DNA of 64,000 nucleotides from Lunularia cruciata (taxonomy: Eukaryota > Streptophyta > Marchantiopsida > Lunulariales > Lunulariaceae). Below, piece by piece: positions 11,460 to 21,675 of the stretch. A program made the translations under genes and the position numbers. Every line of letters begins with the position of its first letter. Position 1 is the stretch's first letter. The notes under the pieces were generated by a model. That model saw only the letters and a program-made list of their open reading frames with translations. It made no database searches and was not told the DNA's origin. The stretch is from NCBI GenBank assembly GCA_948567375.1, contig OX419755.1:57485945-57549944 (forward strand), read 5' to 3'.

Positions 11460-12129
11460 ATCCAACCATCGAAGTCAACCTTCATCATGGTGGGAGACCA
11501 TTGTAATCAAGCATCATTGTGACGGCTTGCCTAAGAGGACCAGACATCAATAGAAGAACAATATGTATATAAGGAGGGTGATGGTCATGTATAATAAGAC
11601 AAGTTTTCAATTGCTATGTCATTGGGACCCCTCTTCCAACACCTAGCTAGAGGTCCATTTTTGGTAGAGTATATAGTAGGAACCCTTTTGTAGGTGACAC
11701 TGTTAGAGCATTAATTTGGTAAGATACAGTAGATACATTAAGGTTAGTACCAATTGCTCTAAAGCTTAATTTGTGGATGTGCCCAATATTTTGTAGTAGA
11801 AAGTATAAGAGGAATCACCACAATATAATATGAGTTAAGTGTTCAGATTTCAGTTGTTCATCTGAGTACATTTCAGCTCATGCTTGTGCAAATTACAAGC
11901 TTCATCATTTTTTTATCTAGATTTGTATGTATGGTCAAGTTGTGAAATTTTATGTATATATGAATGAACCTTTGTGTTGGAGATTATGTGATAAGAACTT
12001 CTATGATCCTTAATGTTTTTATGTTAGTATTTTGTATGATTCATGGTTGTTGGATGGAGTAATGATGAGGAACTCAAGTAAGAATAGATAACTTGTGACA
12101 AAGTGATATTGATTTCTTCTACACTAGCC
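11460..12129. other. Unassigned repeat-derived sequence
   Basis: No reading frame or LTR match was recognised. It lies between GYP-A and the integrase fragment of GYP-B and could be the end of the COIL-2 gene from 1-1850 or the 3' part of GYP-B. Confidence 0.3.
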
Positions 12130-13183
12130 ATTTCCAAACCGTATCCTCATGGGAATGACCTATTCTTTCCAATTATACTATTAGTATGTCAACATTGGGT
12201 TGCCACATGTATGCATGTACATCATGGGCCACCAATACCCAATTGTTAAAATCTTCTTGATGGTCATTTTGAGGGAAAAATGTCTACCTATTGTCTCCAA
12301 GTAAAGAGAATGGATTACACCTCCTTCCACACTTTGTAGGTTTCTAAGCAACATCAAAAGATTTAATCTCCATGCAATTTGAATAGGATATTTGACTTTA
12401 GTTAGTAGGGGCCTATTTTGTGGTAAAACACCGCCTATTGTTGAAGGTCAAGGCCAATGAGGCATAACAAGAGATGGAGATACTTGTACTCTTGGGTCAT
12501 TCAATCAAGAACAATATAATGTGCCATGGAGAAATGCATCATATTTATAGGAGATTGATTAGTTATTTGAAAGATTCCTTTGTTGGAGAAATGATTGTTG
12601 ATCATCTCATTTGGTACTCTATCCTCAAATGAGACAAGAAATCTAGATTGTCATGATTGTGCCTATTTTGCACCTGCACAATGTAAGTGGACTCATAAAG
12701 TAGCAATATCTATAGTGCTATTTGACCAAATAGATCTACCTTCTTCACTAAGTATTGGAGTGCAAAGTGATCCACATGGAAAAAAATTTGTATCCCAAGT
12801 GCTTCTCATTTAGTTTTTTTGTACTTGCATTCCTCATATGATAGTTGCTTGCTAGCATAGTACACTAGGTATTCCTTTTTATTATCATTCTTTTGGCTCA
12901 AGATTACTTTTATGGCAATTGATGAGGTATCTATGTGCATATCAAAGGGAGTATCCCAATTAGGTGCTCTCATCATTGGAGCCTCTACTAACTTACCTTT
13001 TAACAAAATGAATGTCCTCTCTTGGTCTATTGTTCAATTGTACTCTTTTGTCTTCTTTAGCAACTTTGTGAGTGGGGTAGCTAGCACAATGTAGTTAGGG
13101 ATGAATCATCAACATCCTATGTGGCCAAGGAAGGCTTGTATTTCCTTGAGATTCATAGGCAGTTCTAGTGCTTCAATCACTTT
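12130..13183 (-). pseudogene. GYP-B RNase H and integrase zinc finger
   Basis: 12806-13006 reads as Ty3 RNase H (DTPFDMHIDTSS, EYLVYYASKQLSYEECKY). The domain continues with stops to about 12560 (FHVDHFAL, FGQIAL). About 12180-12330 keeps an integrase zinc-finger signature (HFSLKMTIKKIL, IGYWWPMM). The integrase core was not found. The upstream part of the gene resumes at 16460, beyond chromovirus-1, which inserted at ACTTT. Confidence 0.75.
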
Positions 13184-13335
13184 TGTAACAATATGGAGTT
13201 TAGTGACGAAGTTAGTCGGGCTTACGAAGTAGATAATAAGACAAAATAGCCTAGAATATTCTAGAAGTATCTAAGAAGCTTCTTAGGAAGCTTCCCAACT
13301 AGTTAACTTGCGCCCTAAGCAGGTAGCTTCTAGAA

Positions 13336-13355
13336 GGAAGCTTCTAGAAGCTTCT
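13336..13355 (+). promoter_or_regulatory. Perfect four-module heat-shock element
   Basis: GGAAGCTTCTAGAAGCTTCT is nGAAn-nTTCn-nGAAn-nTTCn without mismatch, the binding pattern of heat-shock transcription factors. It lies about 140 bp upstream of the TATA box in the U3 region. Further GAA/TTC pairs with imperfect spacing occur at 13275-13294, 13388-13416 and 13456-13476. Confidence 0.6.
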
Positions 13356-13494
13356 AACTAGCTTAGCTTGCACGCCAAGTAGGCGGCTTCTAGAAGGAAG
13401 CTTCTTGAGAAGCTTCCTAGTTAACTTGGCTTGCACTCCAAGAAAGCGGCTCAAGGAAACTTCTTGAGAAGCTTCAAGGGTCTTGTATGCTACC

Positions 13495-13502
13495 TATAAA
13501 TA
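13495..13502 (+). promoter_or_regulatory. TATA box of the chromovirus LTR
   Basis: TATAAATA inside CCTATAAATACC, about 110 bp before the LTR end. Conserved in the other LTR copies (13495, 16343, near 5866, 47365, 55478, 60627). Confidence 0.7.
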
Positions 13503-13607
13503 CCAAGGCCGAAGCTCATGCTAGGCATTCGGAGTTTTCCCTCATTCAAGTGTCCCAATTTGAGCTTCCATTCTCCTATTTCTCTCCTCGGTTTTGGTCT
13601 TTTACAT

Positions 13608-13619
13608 TGGTATCAGAGC
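13608..13619 (+). other. Primer-binding site, initiator tRNA-Met
   Basis: TGGTATCAGAGC, complementary to the 3' end of plant initiator Met tRNA, one base after the LTR. Confidence 0.95.
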
Positions 13620-13877
13620 AGGAATGGGATGGATGGAATTTATGGACCACCAAATCCACTTCCGCCAAACCATTGGGACTTTCATGTCCAGATATTACCA
13701 AAGCATCGTTTCACACAATTCATCACCTCACGCTTTGGGTAGGATTTTCTACATATGATCACCGTGTCAGAGGAACCCTTGATACTTCCAGTTGTAACTT
13801 ATGGAGAACAGTGGACGTGTTGTATCTACGTGTTAATCAACTAGATAAATTGCAGGTAGTGGAATAGAGTAGTAGCG

Positions 13878-14777
13878 ATGGCGGCAATACCGGATGTTAT
13901 CCTTGCAATGCAACAACAAATTGAGCATCTTACTCGATTGTTGGATGAACGAGACCAGCAACGACGAGAACAGATAGACAGAGCGCCAGTTCGAGATGGA
14001 GAAGATCGCATTCGATTTCCGAAACCCAAGGTGTTTGAAGGCAAGAATCTTCCAGGCACAGTGGAGAATTTTGTGTTTGACTGTGAACGTTACTTTGAAG
14101 CCACCAATCTTCAAGACGAGCGGAAACAAATTCTCTTGGCTTCTAGCCAATTGGATGGAGTGGCAAAACTTTGGTGGCGATTCCAAGTAGAAAGAGCTGA
14201 ACGACAAATTGTTACACCAATTTTTACATGGGCAGAATTCAAGGATGCAATACTTGGTTGATTTCAGACTATAAATGCCACCCGAGCTGCACGAGATAAA
14301 TTGGCGGAGTTGAGGCAGATTGGCTCAATGAGAAGCTACATCACACAATTTCAGAATATCATCATGCAAATTCTAGATATCCAAGAAGGTGAAGTTCTGG
14401 ATCGATTTGTGCGAGGATTGAAGTCACGAACCAGATTGGAGGTGACCATGCAAGAGCCACAGAATGTAGAACAAGCCATGCAATTGGCTGAGCGTTTTGA
14501 TTCCTTAGTTGCGACAACTTGGTCTCGACCTCAACCTACACAAAACCCACCAGTACCACGAGTGGAAGAACCGGTACCAATGGAGATTGATGCTATCCAA
14601 CGAAGACCACTTGGCACAGCAGATAGAGAAAGATTACGACAAAATGGAGGTTGTTTTTATTGTTGCTAGTTGGGGCATCGCATTGCTGAATGTCCACTCA
14701 AGAATGGACGACCTCGACAAGTTGCCCAAGTGGAGGTTGTAGAGCGGAATGATCAGGGAAACGAGGAATCCCAGTAG
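13878..14777 (+). pseudogene. Chromovirus-1 gag
   Basis: A single frame of about 299 residues starting MAAIPDVILAMQQQ and broken by two stops, at 14259-14261 and 14667-14669. The capsid-like part includes WWRFQVERAE, FTWAEFKDAIL and DRFVRGLKSRTRLEV. The zinc knuckle reads CFYCC-stop-LGHRIAEC. In chromovirus-2 the same place is CFYCRQLGHCIVEC, so the second stop falls inside the knuckle. Start chosen because the same Met context begins gag in chromovirus-2 at 55860. Confidence 0.85.
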
Positions 14778-14803
14778 GAGATTTCAAGCCGCCTACTGGG
14801 AGC

Positions 14804-15760
14804 TTGATTAGTTCCAATGGGATTGAAGGCTCGACCTATGCAAGTTTGCTTCACTTGCAAGGTATGATATCTAATCGGGGTTGTAGAATTTTGGTTGATT
14901 CTGGAAGTTCAGAGAATTGCATGTCTATGCAAGTAGCAAAGGAATTGGGTATTCCTATCAAGCTAGTGATTGGAAGTAGTTTGATGATGGCGGATGGTAG
15001 AAAGGGTTCTGCATTCCGCACCTTGCATCCTATTACCTTCAAGATTGGGAAGGAGTATTTGGACTATATGAGGTTTGTAGTGGCACCTCTACACTATGAT
15101 ATCATTCTGGGTCTACCTTGGCTTGAATGTCATAAGGTTCAATTTGATTGGACCCGACACCAAATTCAAGTACAACACCAAGGTAGGAATTTCCGATTAG
15201 GTTGTCTGGCACCTCTAAGTAAGACACCTAAGAATAGTCAGTCCCAAGATGCGAAGTTTGTCAAGAAGGTAGCCATAGAGCGAATCTGGAAGGGAGATGA
15301 GTCCCAAGATGGGAAGTTTGCCAGGAAGGCAACCATGGAGCAAGCTCGGAAGAGAGATGAGTCCCTAGAAGGGAAGTTTGTTAATGAAGCAGCCATAGAG
15401 CAAGCTTTGGAGGAAGATAAGTCTGTATTCGCAGTGTGGATCAAGCCGATTGCACAAGAACAATCTGAGGAGGGCCAAGTCCCGCATCAAGCGACGGTTG
15501 ATTGGATAGTTCAAGAGTTTGCAGATGTGTTTCCGGATGATCTGCCAAAGGGATTACCCTCTGATCGAGGTATGCCCTTCAAGATCAAGTTATTGCCAGG
15601 GAGTACTCCAGTGAGTAGACCAATCTATCGGCTCTCACCAAAGGAGTTGGAGGAGTTGCGAACAACACTTACAGAGTTGTTGGAGAAGGATTTCATACGA
15701 CATAGTACCTCTCCTTGGGGAGCACCGGTACTATTTGTTCCAAAGAAGGATGGAGGACCT
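14804..15760 (+). pseudogene. Chromovirus-1 protease and N-terminal RT
   Basis: Open frame of over 300 residues. The retropepsin-like protease has RILVDSGSSENCMS (active-site Asp-Ser-Gly at residue 32) and the second motif IILGLPWLECHKVQFDW. A linker with a three-fold 20-residue repeat follows. The RT begins FADVFPDDLPKGLP, RPIYRLSPKELEELR and [14 protein letters not shown], then stops abruptly at the deletion junction near 15760. Residues after GGP come from the integrase C-terminal region read in another frame. Without the catalytic RT palm it has no polymerase activity. Confidence 0.88.
15239..15418 (+). repeat. Three-fold 60-bp tandem repeat in the protease-RT linker
   Basis: Three diverged units, each encoding about 20 residues of the form SQDGKFAxKATxEQxxKRDE. 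The same array is at 57229-57408 in chromovirus-2, so it is a lineage feature. Confidence 0.8.
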
Positions 15761-16020
15761 ATCTCGTTCCTTTTCCTCTCGAGTCCAACCTCCCCCTCTT
15801 CCTGTCCCTATCAATGATCATGAGGAGTACGAAGTTGATCGTATCCTTGCGCGTCGCCATATTCAACGAGGCCGTCACCAACATACGGAGTACAAGGTCC
15901 TTTGGAAAGGGTATCCCCTTCATGATGCTACATGGGAACCTCTTTCTCACCTCCAGAATGCACAGATGGCCATCAAGGAATTTGAAGCTTCACTGGCGAC
16001 GAGGACGTCACCAACTAGCG
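15761..16020 (+). pseudogene. Chromovirus-1 chromodomain (integrase C-terminus)
   Basis: Frame 15735-16097 holds EEYEVDRILARRHIQRG, TEYKVLWKGYPLHDATWEP and LQNAQMAIKEFE, a chromodomain with the expected aromatic and WEP positions, at about 15834-15990. In chromoviruses this module ends the integrase and directs insertion to modified histones. It is out of frame with the RT upstream because of the deletion. It runs almost to the 3' LTR. Confidence 0.88.
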
Positions 16021-16031
16021 GCGGGGGAATA

Positions 16032-16454
16032 TGTAACAATATGGAGTTTAGCGACGAATTTAGTCGGGCTTACGAAGTAGATAATAAGACAAAATAGCCT
16101 AGAATATTCTAGAAGTATCTAAGAAGCTTCTTAGGAAGCTTCCCAACTAGTTAACTTGCGCCCTAAGTAGGTAGCTTCTAGAAGGAAGCTTCTAGAAGCT
16201 TCTAACTAGCTTAGCTTGCACGCCAAGTAGGCGGCTTCTAGAAGGAAGCTTCTTGAGAAGCTTCCTAGTTAACTTGGCTTGCACTCCAAGAAAGCGGCTC
16301 AAGGAAACTTCTTGAGAAGCTTCAAGGGTCTTGTATGCTACCTATAAATACCAAGGCCGAAGCTCATGCTAGGCATTCGGAGTTTTCCCTCATTCAAGTG
16401 TCCGAATGTGAGCTTCCATTCTCCTATTTCTCTCCTCGGTTTTGGTCTTTTACA
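16032..16454 (+). repeat. Chromovirus-1 3' LTR
   Basis: 423 bp; five differences from the 5' LTR by eye. The four-module heat-shock element is at 16184-16203 and the TATA box at 16343-16350. Confidence 0.95.
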
Positions 16455-16459
16455 ACTTT

Positions 16460-17180
16460 GAATTTCTTTGCATCTACTTCCACTCATCGGCTAGACACAC
16501 AATGTCCTAGAAGAATTCTCTTTTTCATCACAAAGAAACACTTTTATGGGTGCAATAAGAATCTACTAAAACAACATTGTTCAAAGGTATTTTTGAGGAA
16601 AGAGAAATGATCTTCTCTTTTGCTAAAGACATAGAAATCATCAATGAATACCTCCAAAAACTTTCAATATAGTCCTTGAAGATGGTTGTCATTATTTGTT
16701 GAAAGGTTGTAGGAGTATTACACAAACTAAATGGCATTTGATTGTATGTGTAAGTTATCCAATTGGTGGTGAAGGTTGTCTTGCTCTTGTCTTCTTCTTC
16801 AATTTTGACTTAATTGTATTCAAATAACCCATCCAAAAAACTATAGCACTCATGCCTGGCTACCTGGTTCTGAATGAAATCTATGAATGGTAACGGATGA
16901 TGATCCTTCTTTGTAGCAATGTTGAGTTTTTGAAGATCTTGTAAAATACAGATTTTACCAGTCTTCTTTTGGGGTACCATTACTATATTTGAGACCCATT
17001 CACTAATCATTATAGGAAAAAGGATCCCTACACTTAAGTGCTTATCTATCTCATCCTTAATGAGAAGTGAGTATTTCAAATTGATATGATATTATTGTTG
17101 CCTAACTGATACCATGTCATCCATTAGGTCAATGCAATATTCCTCAAATTATTGAGGTATCCCTAGGATCTGTTCTATCT
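16460..17180 (-). pseudogene. GYP-B reverse transcriptase
   Basis: 16810-17079 is the RT fingers and palm start (IKDEIDKHLSVGILFP, VMVPQKKTGKICI, LQKLNIATKKDHHPLPFID). 16528-16737 continues with MPFSLCNTPTTFQQIM. The catalytic YxDD region is degraded (YSLMISMS). The gene is cut at 16460 by chromovirus-1 and resumes at 13178. Confidence 0.8.
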
Positions 17181-17205
17181 TCAAGGTAAAAAACATCTTG
17201 ATACT

Positions 17206-18010
17206 CTACAGACAACAAGGCATATGCTTTGGTTCTTGTGGACTTACAAACTTGGAGATTCTCAACATTCTTTGTTCTACAATTTCCACATTTTGAAAAT
17301 TATTTGGATTGACTATACTTTCAACATGGCCTACTTGACTTGCCTCTGGGAGTGAAAAATTATCTTCTAGACATTTGGGTTGATTAGTCCTCCCAATCTT
17401 GTCTTCAATTGTATAGCACTCAAGGTAGTTGACAACATCATCACTTAGCAAGGAGGAGTGATCATCTTTGTTTGATGATTCATTTGTATTTTCCTCTTTA
17501 GAGAACAATGTCTCACCTAGGTGTATCTTCCTCTTTAGAGGACAATGTCTCACCTAGGTGTGGAATCTTCTTCCAACATATCATTATTGGTTGGGAATCC
17601 TATCATTCTATATTTTGGAAAGTCAACTTGTGTTTGTGCTAATCAGCTCCCACATCAGCTCTATATAGCCATGGTCTCCCAATAACCCATCTTGGCTATT
17701 GGATGAAGAAAAATGTATTCTAGTTGAAAAGTCATTCCACCAACATACTAGGGACATTGGGTAGCATCCAAGGGTTCTATGTCTTAATGGCCTGCAAATC
17801 TCAAAATTTGGGATGTAGGCTTCAAATCAGTGTATCCCATGTTAAGAGCCATCTACTCTATCATGATGTTAACCTTAGAGCCCAAGTCAATGAGAACTGA
17901 CTGAATGATCTAGCCATTGACTTCTATCTCTACCTCTAGTGATCCTAGGGCTTCAAGCTAAACTTGGTAGATAGCAAGGAGATCAACTTTATTTTTGTCT
18001 AGTTTGTATG
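17206..18010 (-). pseudogene. GYP-B protease and linker
   Basis: 17206-17553 is an acidic, Ser/Asp-rich linker without a known domain. Upstream, about 17880-17960, reads SVLIDLGSKVNIM, which matches the retropepsin active-site region with the Ser/Thr of Asp-Ser/Thr-Gly replaced by Leu. Several stops follow. Confidence 0.6.
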
Positions 18011-18249
18011 CTTGAGAGCTAGTGCTAGTTGTTTCTTTGTTACACTTCCTACTTATCTTCCCATAACTACATGAAGGTCACATTGGTTGTGCATAAACTC
18101 AAATTAGCAAGGATGTTGTATCACGTAACTCCCAACAACAAGCCCTTCTTTTGCAACTTCTCTTTGGGGAGGTTTGTTGGAATTGGGAGTATCATAGGCT
18201 CTATGCTTCATTTCATAGCCTCCTTACTATTTTAGTTTGGATGCTTTGT

Positions 18250-20818
18250 TTGATTGCAAATGAATTGTTTGTAACACTTGTGATGTAGTAGCATAGTTTG
18301 GAGGTGGCAACCCTTGTTGCAATTCATAGTTTTCCTTGGGTGATCATCACTCATATCACACTAGAATAAAACTGATTTTTGGATGATGAGATGACCTTTT
18401 GGAGACCAATGTCTTTGGTGGATGTACCTTCCATACTTCCTCATCTATTTGAGCTTGTACTTCTTGGTGGATGTCTCACATATAAGCCGCTTTAGGTTTC
18501 ACCAAGGGCTACTTGTCTTCTACTTTTGTATTACTTAAGAATACTTCCTATAGCACTTGGTCTTCTAACTATCTGATCTTATCCAAAAGTTTGAACTCCT
18601 ATATGGACAAAAATTTCTTAGGTCAACATGTTGTCTCTTTGGTATAGGTGAGTTGCTTGTCTTGGACAAGGTTGAATTGCTTGCTTCCTTCTTTCTTAGA
18701 TAATATCCACTTTGTTAACCTCCATGTCTAGCCATCCTTTGTCATCAAAGAATGGTGGTTCTCCCTCTTGAAGTTCTTCAAAAGAGATATGATGAACTTT
18801 TACATTTTTGTTAGATTTTGTTGGTATAATCACATTACCTTACTAGGGGTTTTAGCATTGGTGGTTGGGGGCAATTGGCTTGCACATGACCTTGTCCTTT
18901 GCAATTTCCACACAACAAGATATAGGATATTGGTCTCCAAGGCTTGGGACAATTGGAGGCTAATGTCCTTGCATTCCATAATTGTAACATGTCCTAAGGG
19001 TGACAGGTTGTCTTGGCAGAAACAACCTATGGGGTGGCCCTTTCATTAGGTATTTTCTTGGTACAAAAAAATAATTTAGAAAGGCCTATGGAGGCATAGT
19101 GTGTGGAGTAATAGATTAGATTGCAAACACTTGGTCTTCTTCTTTTGCCCGGTAGTATGTTTGCTCATCCTAGGTAGGAGTCCACTCCACTTGGTGATAG
19201 GAGGTAGGATGATTACTCATGCAATTGGTGTTGGCATGGCTAATCTTTCCACATATTTTCCACAAATTGTTTTTAGGTATACAAAGGTGGTTTTTGTCCT
19301 TCCTTACATCCAATGAGTTGGACTTTGAAGTCAAAGAACTCCTCAATGAGTTCTTCTAGTTTTCATCCTAGCTGCATTGAGTCTTTGGAGGTGGTCTTGA
19401 TTGCAAGATGATAGGGTCCCTTTTGATTCTTATGACATTCCTTCTTGTCTTTGGATGATGAGGATTTTGACAAAGATGACTCACTCAAACTTTTTTTTAA
19501 AGATGATCATGCACATTGTTTGGAAACTTCCTTTGCTTTCTTTAAGAAGCACCCATGAATTGTCTTGCCCAAGGAATTTAACTAGGCAGATTTGTACAAT
19601 TTGGCCAACTTTATCACCTTTGCCAATGTCTCATGCTCACATTCCTTGGCAAAGATGTGAAGTTCCATTGGTAATCCTTCCAAGAACTATGCTACAACTT
19701 GACTATCTGAGTACCTAAGGTGGTACTTCATGTTAGTATCCTACTTAAAAGGCTTTGAAAAATAAGAGATCTAGGCCCTAAGATATTGCAAAAATATTTC
19801 CATACATTTAATACAATGCTTCATCTTCCGGTTTCAGCTAAAACAAAACAAAAAACGAAATCTTTTTCATATTTTATGGTACTAAAAAGAAAATAAAAAT
19901 GTATATAGAAAAGGGAGACAATCCAAGCACATATTCCCTATGTTTTGATTACAGATTATTATTTTGCAAAGTCAAAAATCCAACACTTTTTAGTGTAGTC
20001 TCTCAATTTCATTTAGTCTTCATTCTCGACTGGTGAACATGGCAAAGATATTGGCTTTGTGGTCCAATTCACACACTTGAGTAAGGAACTCTCCACAAAT
20101 CATTAGCCAATTTACTATATTTTGGGGATCTTGGCTAACATGCATGTACTAATTATGGGCCTTCTTTTGTAATAGACTCAAAGATATCCTCAAATGGTCA
20201 ACATTACCATCTTCTCAGTTCGTGATTGAAATGGCCTTGAACTCTCTAAGGAAAGTATTTGGATCTTCTTCTTCATCTTCTCCTTTGAATTTCTAATAGT
20301 TATACCAATTGAAAGGTGCATGGTTAACCATAGCTAATAAAGGTAACTATTGCTAAACTCTAGTCTATTGTTTGAATGGCTGAACAAGTCGTAGGCAAGA
20401 ATTAGGCATGGGAACTTTTCCTTGTCAAATTCTTTGATGGTTGATGGTGGTGAACCTATCTCTTCCAATTTTGACCAAGTGGTAGTTTTACTAGCATAAT
20501 CAATGGTTAATGCAAGCTTAAAAACATAGAAATCTATTGGAATTGCAAGATAAGACCCTTCTTCCTTCTACCACTCAGGAGAAGAAGCAATTTGGTACTT
20601 ATTTCTATGGATTTCGCAGCTGACTTTCTTGGTATCGTTATCTTTGTTGGTCAATTGAAGTCATTGCAGTTGAAGGCATTGTAAGTAGATGACATGCAAT
20701 GTTCTTCAGCCCAACTTCTTCTTGGTCCAATGATAGATGTTGTAAAGTGAGTTCATTATCACCTCTTTTTTTTCTCAACAAGAGTTAATTGTATCTTGAT
20801 TTTTTGTTCATAAGTACT
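18250..20818 (-). pseudogene. GYP-B gag with two zinc knuckles
   Basis: At 18869-18910 the minus strand encodes a perfect CCHC knuckle, CGNCKGQGHVQANC. A second, broken one lies upstream near 18960-19000 (CYNYGMQGH, then NCP after a frame change). Capsid-like residues (FLEGLPMELHIFAKECEHETL) occur near 19640. The frame is full of stops. The gene stops at 20818, where COIL-1 copy A begins, and no 5' LTR of GYP-B was found in the window. Confidence 0.65.
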
Positions 20819-21585
20819 GTGATAACCCGGCAAATATCACTTTTGCGGTAATCGGGTCAATAGAGTTTGTTCCCGCAGAGATACTATCCAAAATTTGTCA
20901 AATACGAAGTCAAAAGTCACAATGGCAGTTCTTCTTGATGGCTTCTTTAATCTCTCAGGTAGAAACTACACCCAGAAGAGAGTAAGAAGCTCACAATCTT
21001 GACAACTTGTCACGAATACACACCCACATAATCACAACATAGTAAATTCTGTCCAAACAACTCTTGATTGTGATGATTCAGATTCTTCCAAAGACAGCAC
21101 TTCACTACAAAGATCAATTTTGCCTTGGAATTGTGTTCCACCCCTCCACTGAAGGCACAACTTCCTCGATTGAAATTGCTTCACATCAACTTCGTGTTGC
21201 ACTCACAAATGCAGAATACTAACAACACTACAATTGCTCTGAGACCTATCAAGGCATTGCTCCAATGCACTTCACTCAGGATCAAACACATAGAATGAAG
21301 ATCAAGGCTGCAGATTCCAACATCCACAAACACATTGACTTGCTCTTTGGAATTCTCCACACACTCACAAACACAAACATGAAATTGACAATCGGAATTA
21401 AGCTTAAGCAACGAGTACTGAAAACAATACTTCACTTTATCTATCTTCAGAAAGTTTGAATACTGAATAACATCGTATTGCGAATGCTCCACTTAAATAT
21501 TGAAGCAAACGGTAGACTTGCCTACCTAGGCACCGCTTCCTAACATCTCTTCCTACCTACAAATCCCAAGGGACAACCTATCTCT
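20819..21585 (-). repeat. COIL-1 copy A, 3' LTR
   Basis: Plus-strand start TGATAACCCGGC corresponds to the LTR end on the minus strand. Homologous to 25329-26085 and to 4963-5713. Outer boundary clear, inner boundary approximate. Confidence 0.75.
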
Positions 21586-21675
21586 TCATATCTGATTCTT
21601 CTTATCTCAAAATTGACTTCTATCCCGATCCGATGTCTACCTCATCATCGGCTTCCAAACCCGATGATCTTCCTA

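Larger units (their letters stand above)
13184..13606 (+). repeat. Chromovirus-1 5' LTR
   Basis: Starts TGTAACAATATGG and ends GGTCTTTTACA. It is dense in AAGCTTCT palindromes upstream of a TATA box at 13495-13502. Same length as the 3' LTR. Confidence 0.95.
13184..16454 (+). mobile_element. Chromovirus-1: young internally deleted Ty3 element
   Basis: Two 423-bp LTRs (13184-13606, 16032-16454), a perfect initiator-Met primer site, gag, protease, the first part of RT and a chromodomain, in 3271 bp. RT core, RNase H and integrase core are missing at a junction near 15760. By eye the LTRs differ at only 5 positions (about 1.2 percent), so insertion is recent compared with the rest of the window. 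It cannot supply its own RT or integrase. Chromovirus-2 at 55070-60737 is the related full-length form. Confidence 0.95.
13179..16459 (+). repeat. Target-site duplication ACTTT of chromovirus-1
   Basis: ACTTT at 13179-13183 and at 16455-16459 directly flanks the TG...CA ends of the element, and both flanks belong to GYP-B. Confidence 0.93.

Noticed and set aside
1876-11464. A target-site duplication for GYP-A (TCCTA versus TCCAA)
   Set aside because: Only a partial match and the outer LTR boundary is uncertain by two bases, so it is not claimed.
13269-13480. Repeated AAGCTTCT units resembling a CRISPR-like or satellite array
   Set aside because: The units are irregular palindromes without regular spacers, inside an LTR; heat-shock-element clustering explains them better.
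13487-13867. A 126-codon frame starting MLPINTKAEAHARH, seen again at 16335 and 55376
   Set aside because: It lies in LTR R/U5 and leader sequence and crosses the primer-binding site, so it is repeated noise.
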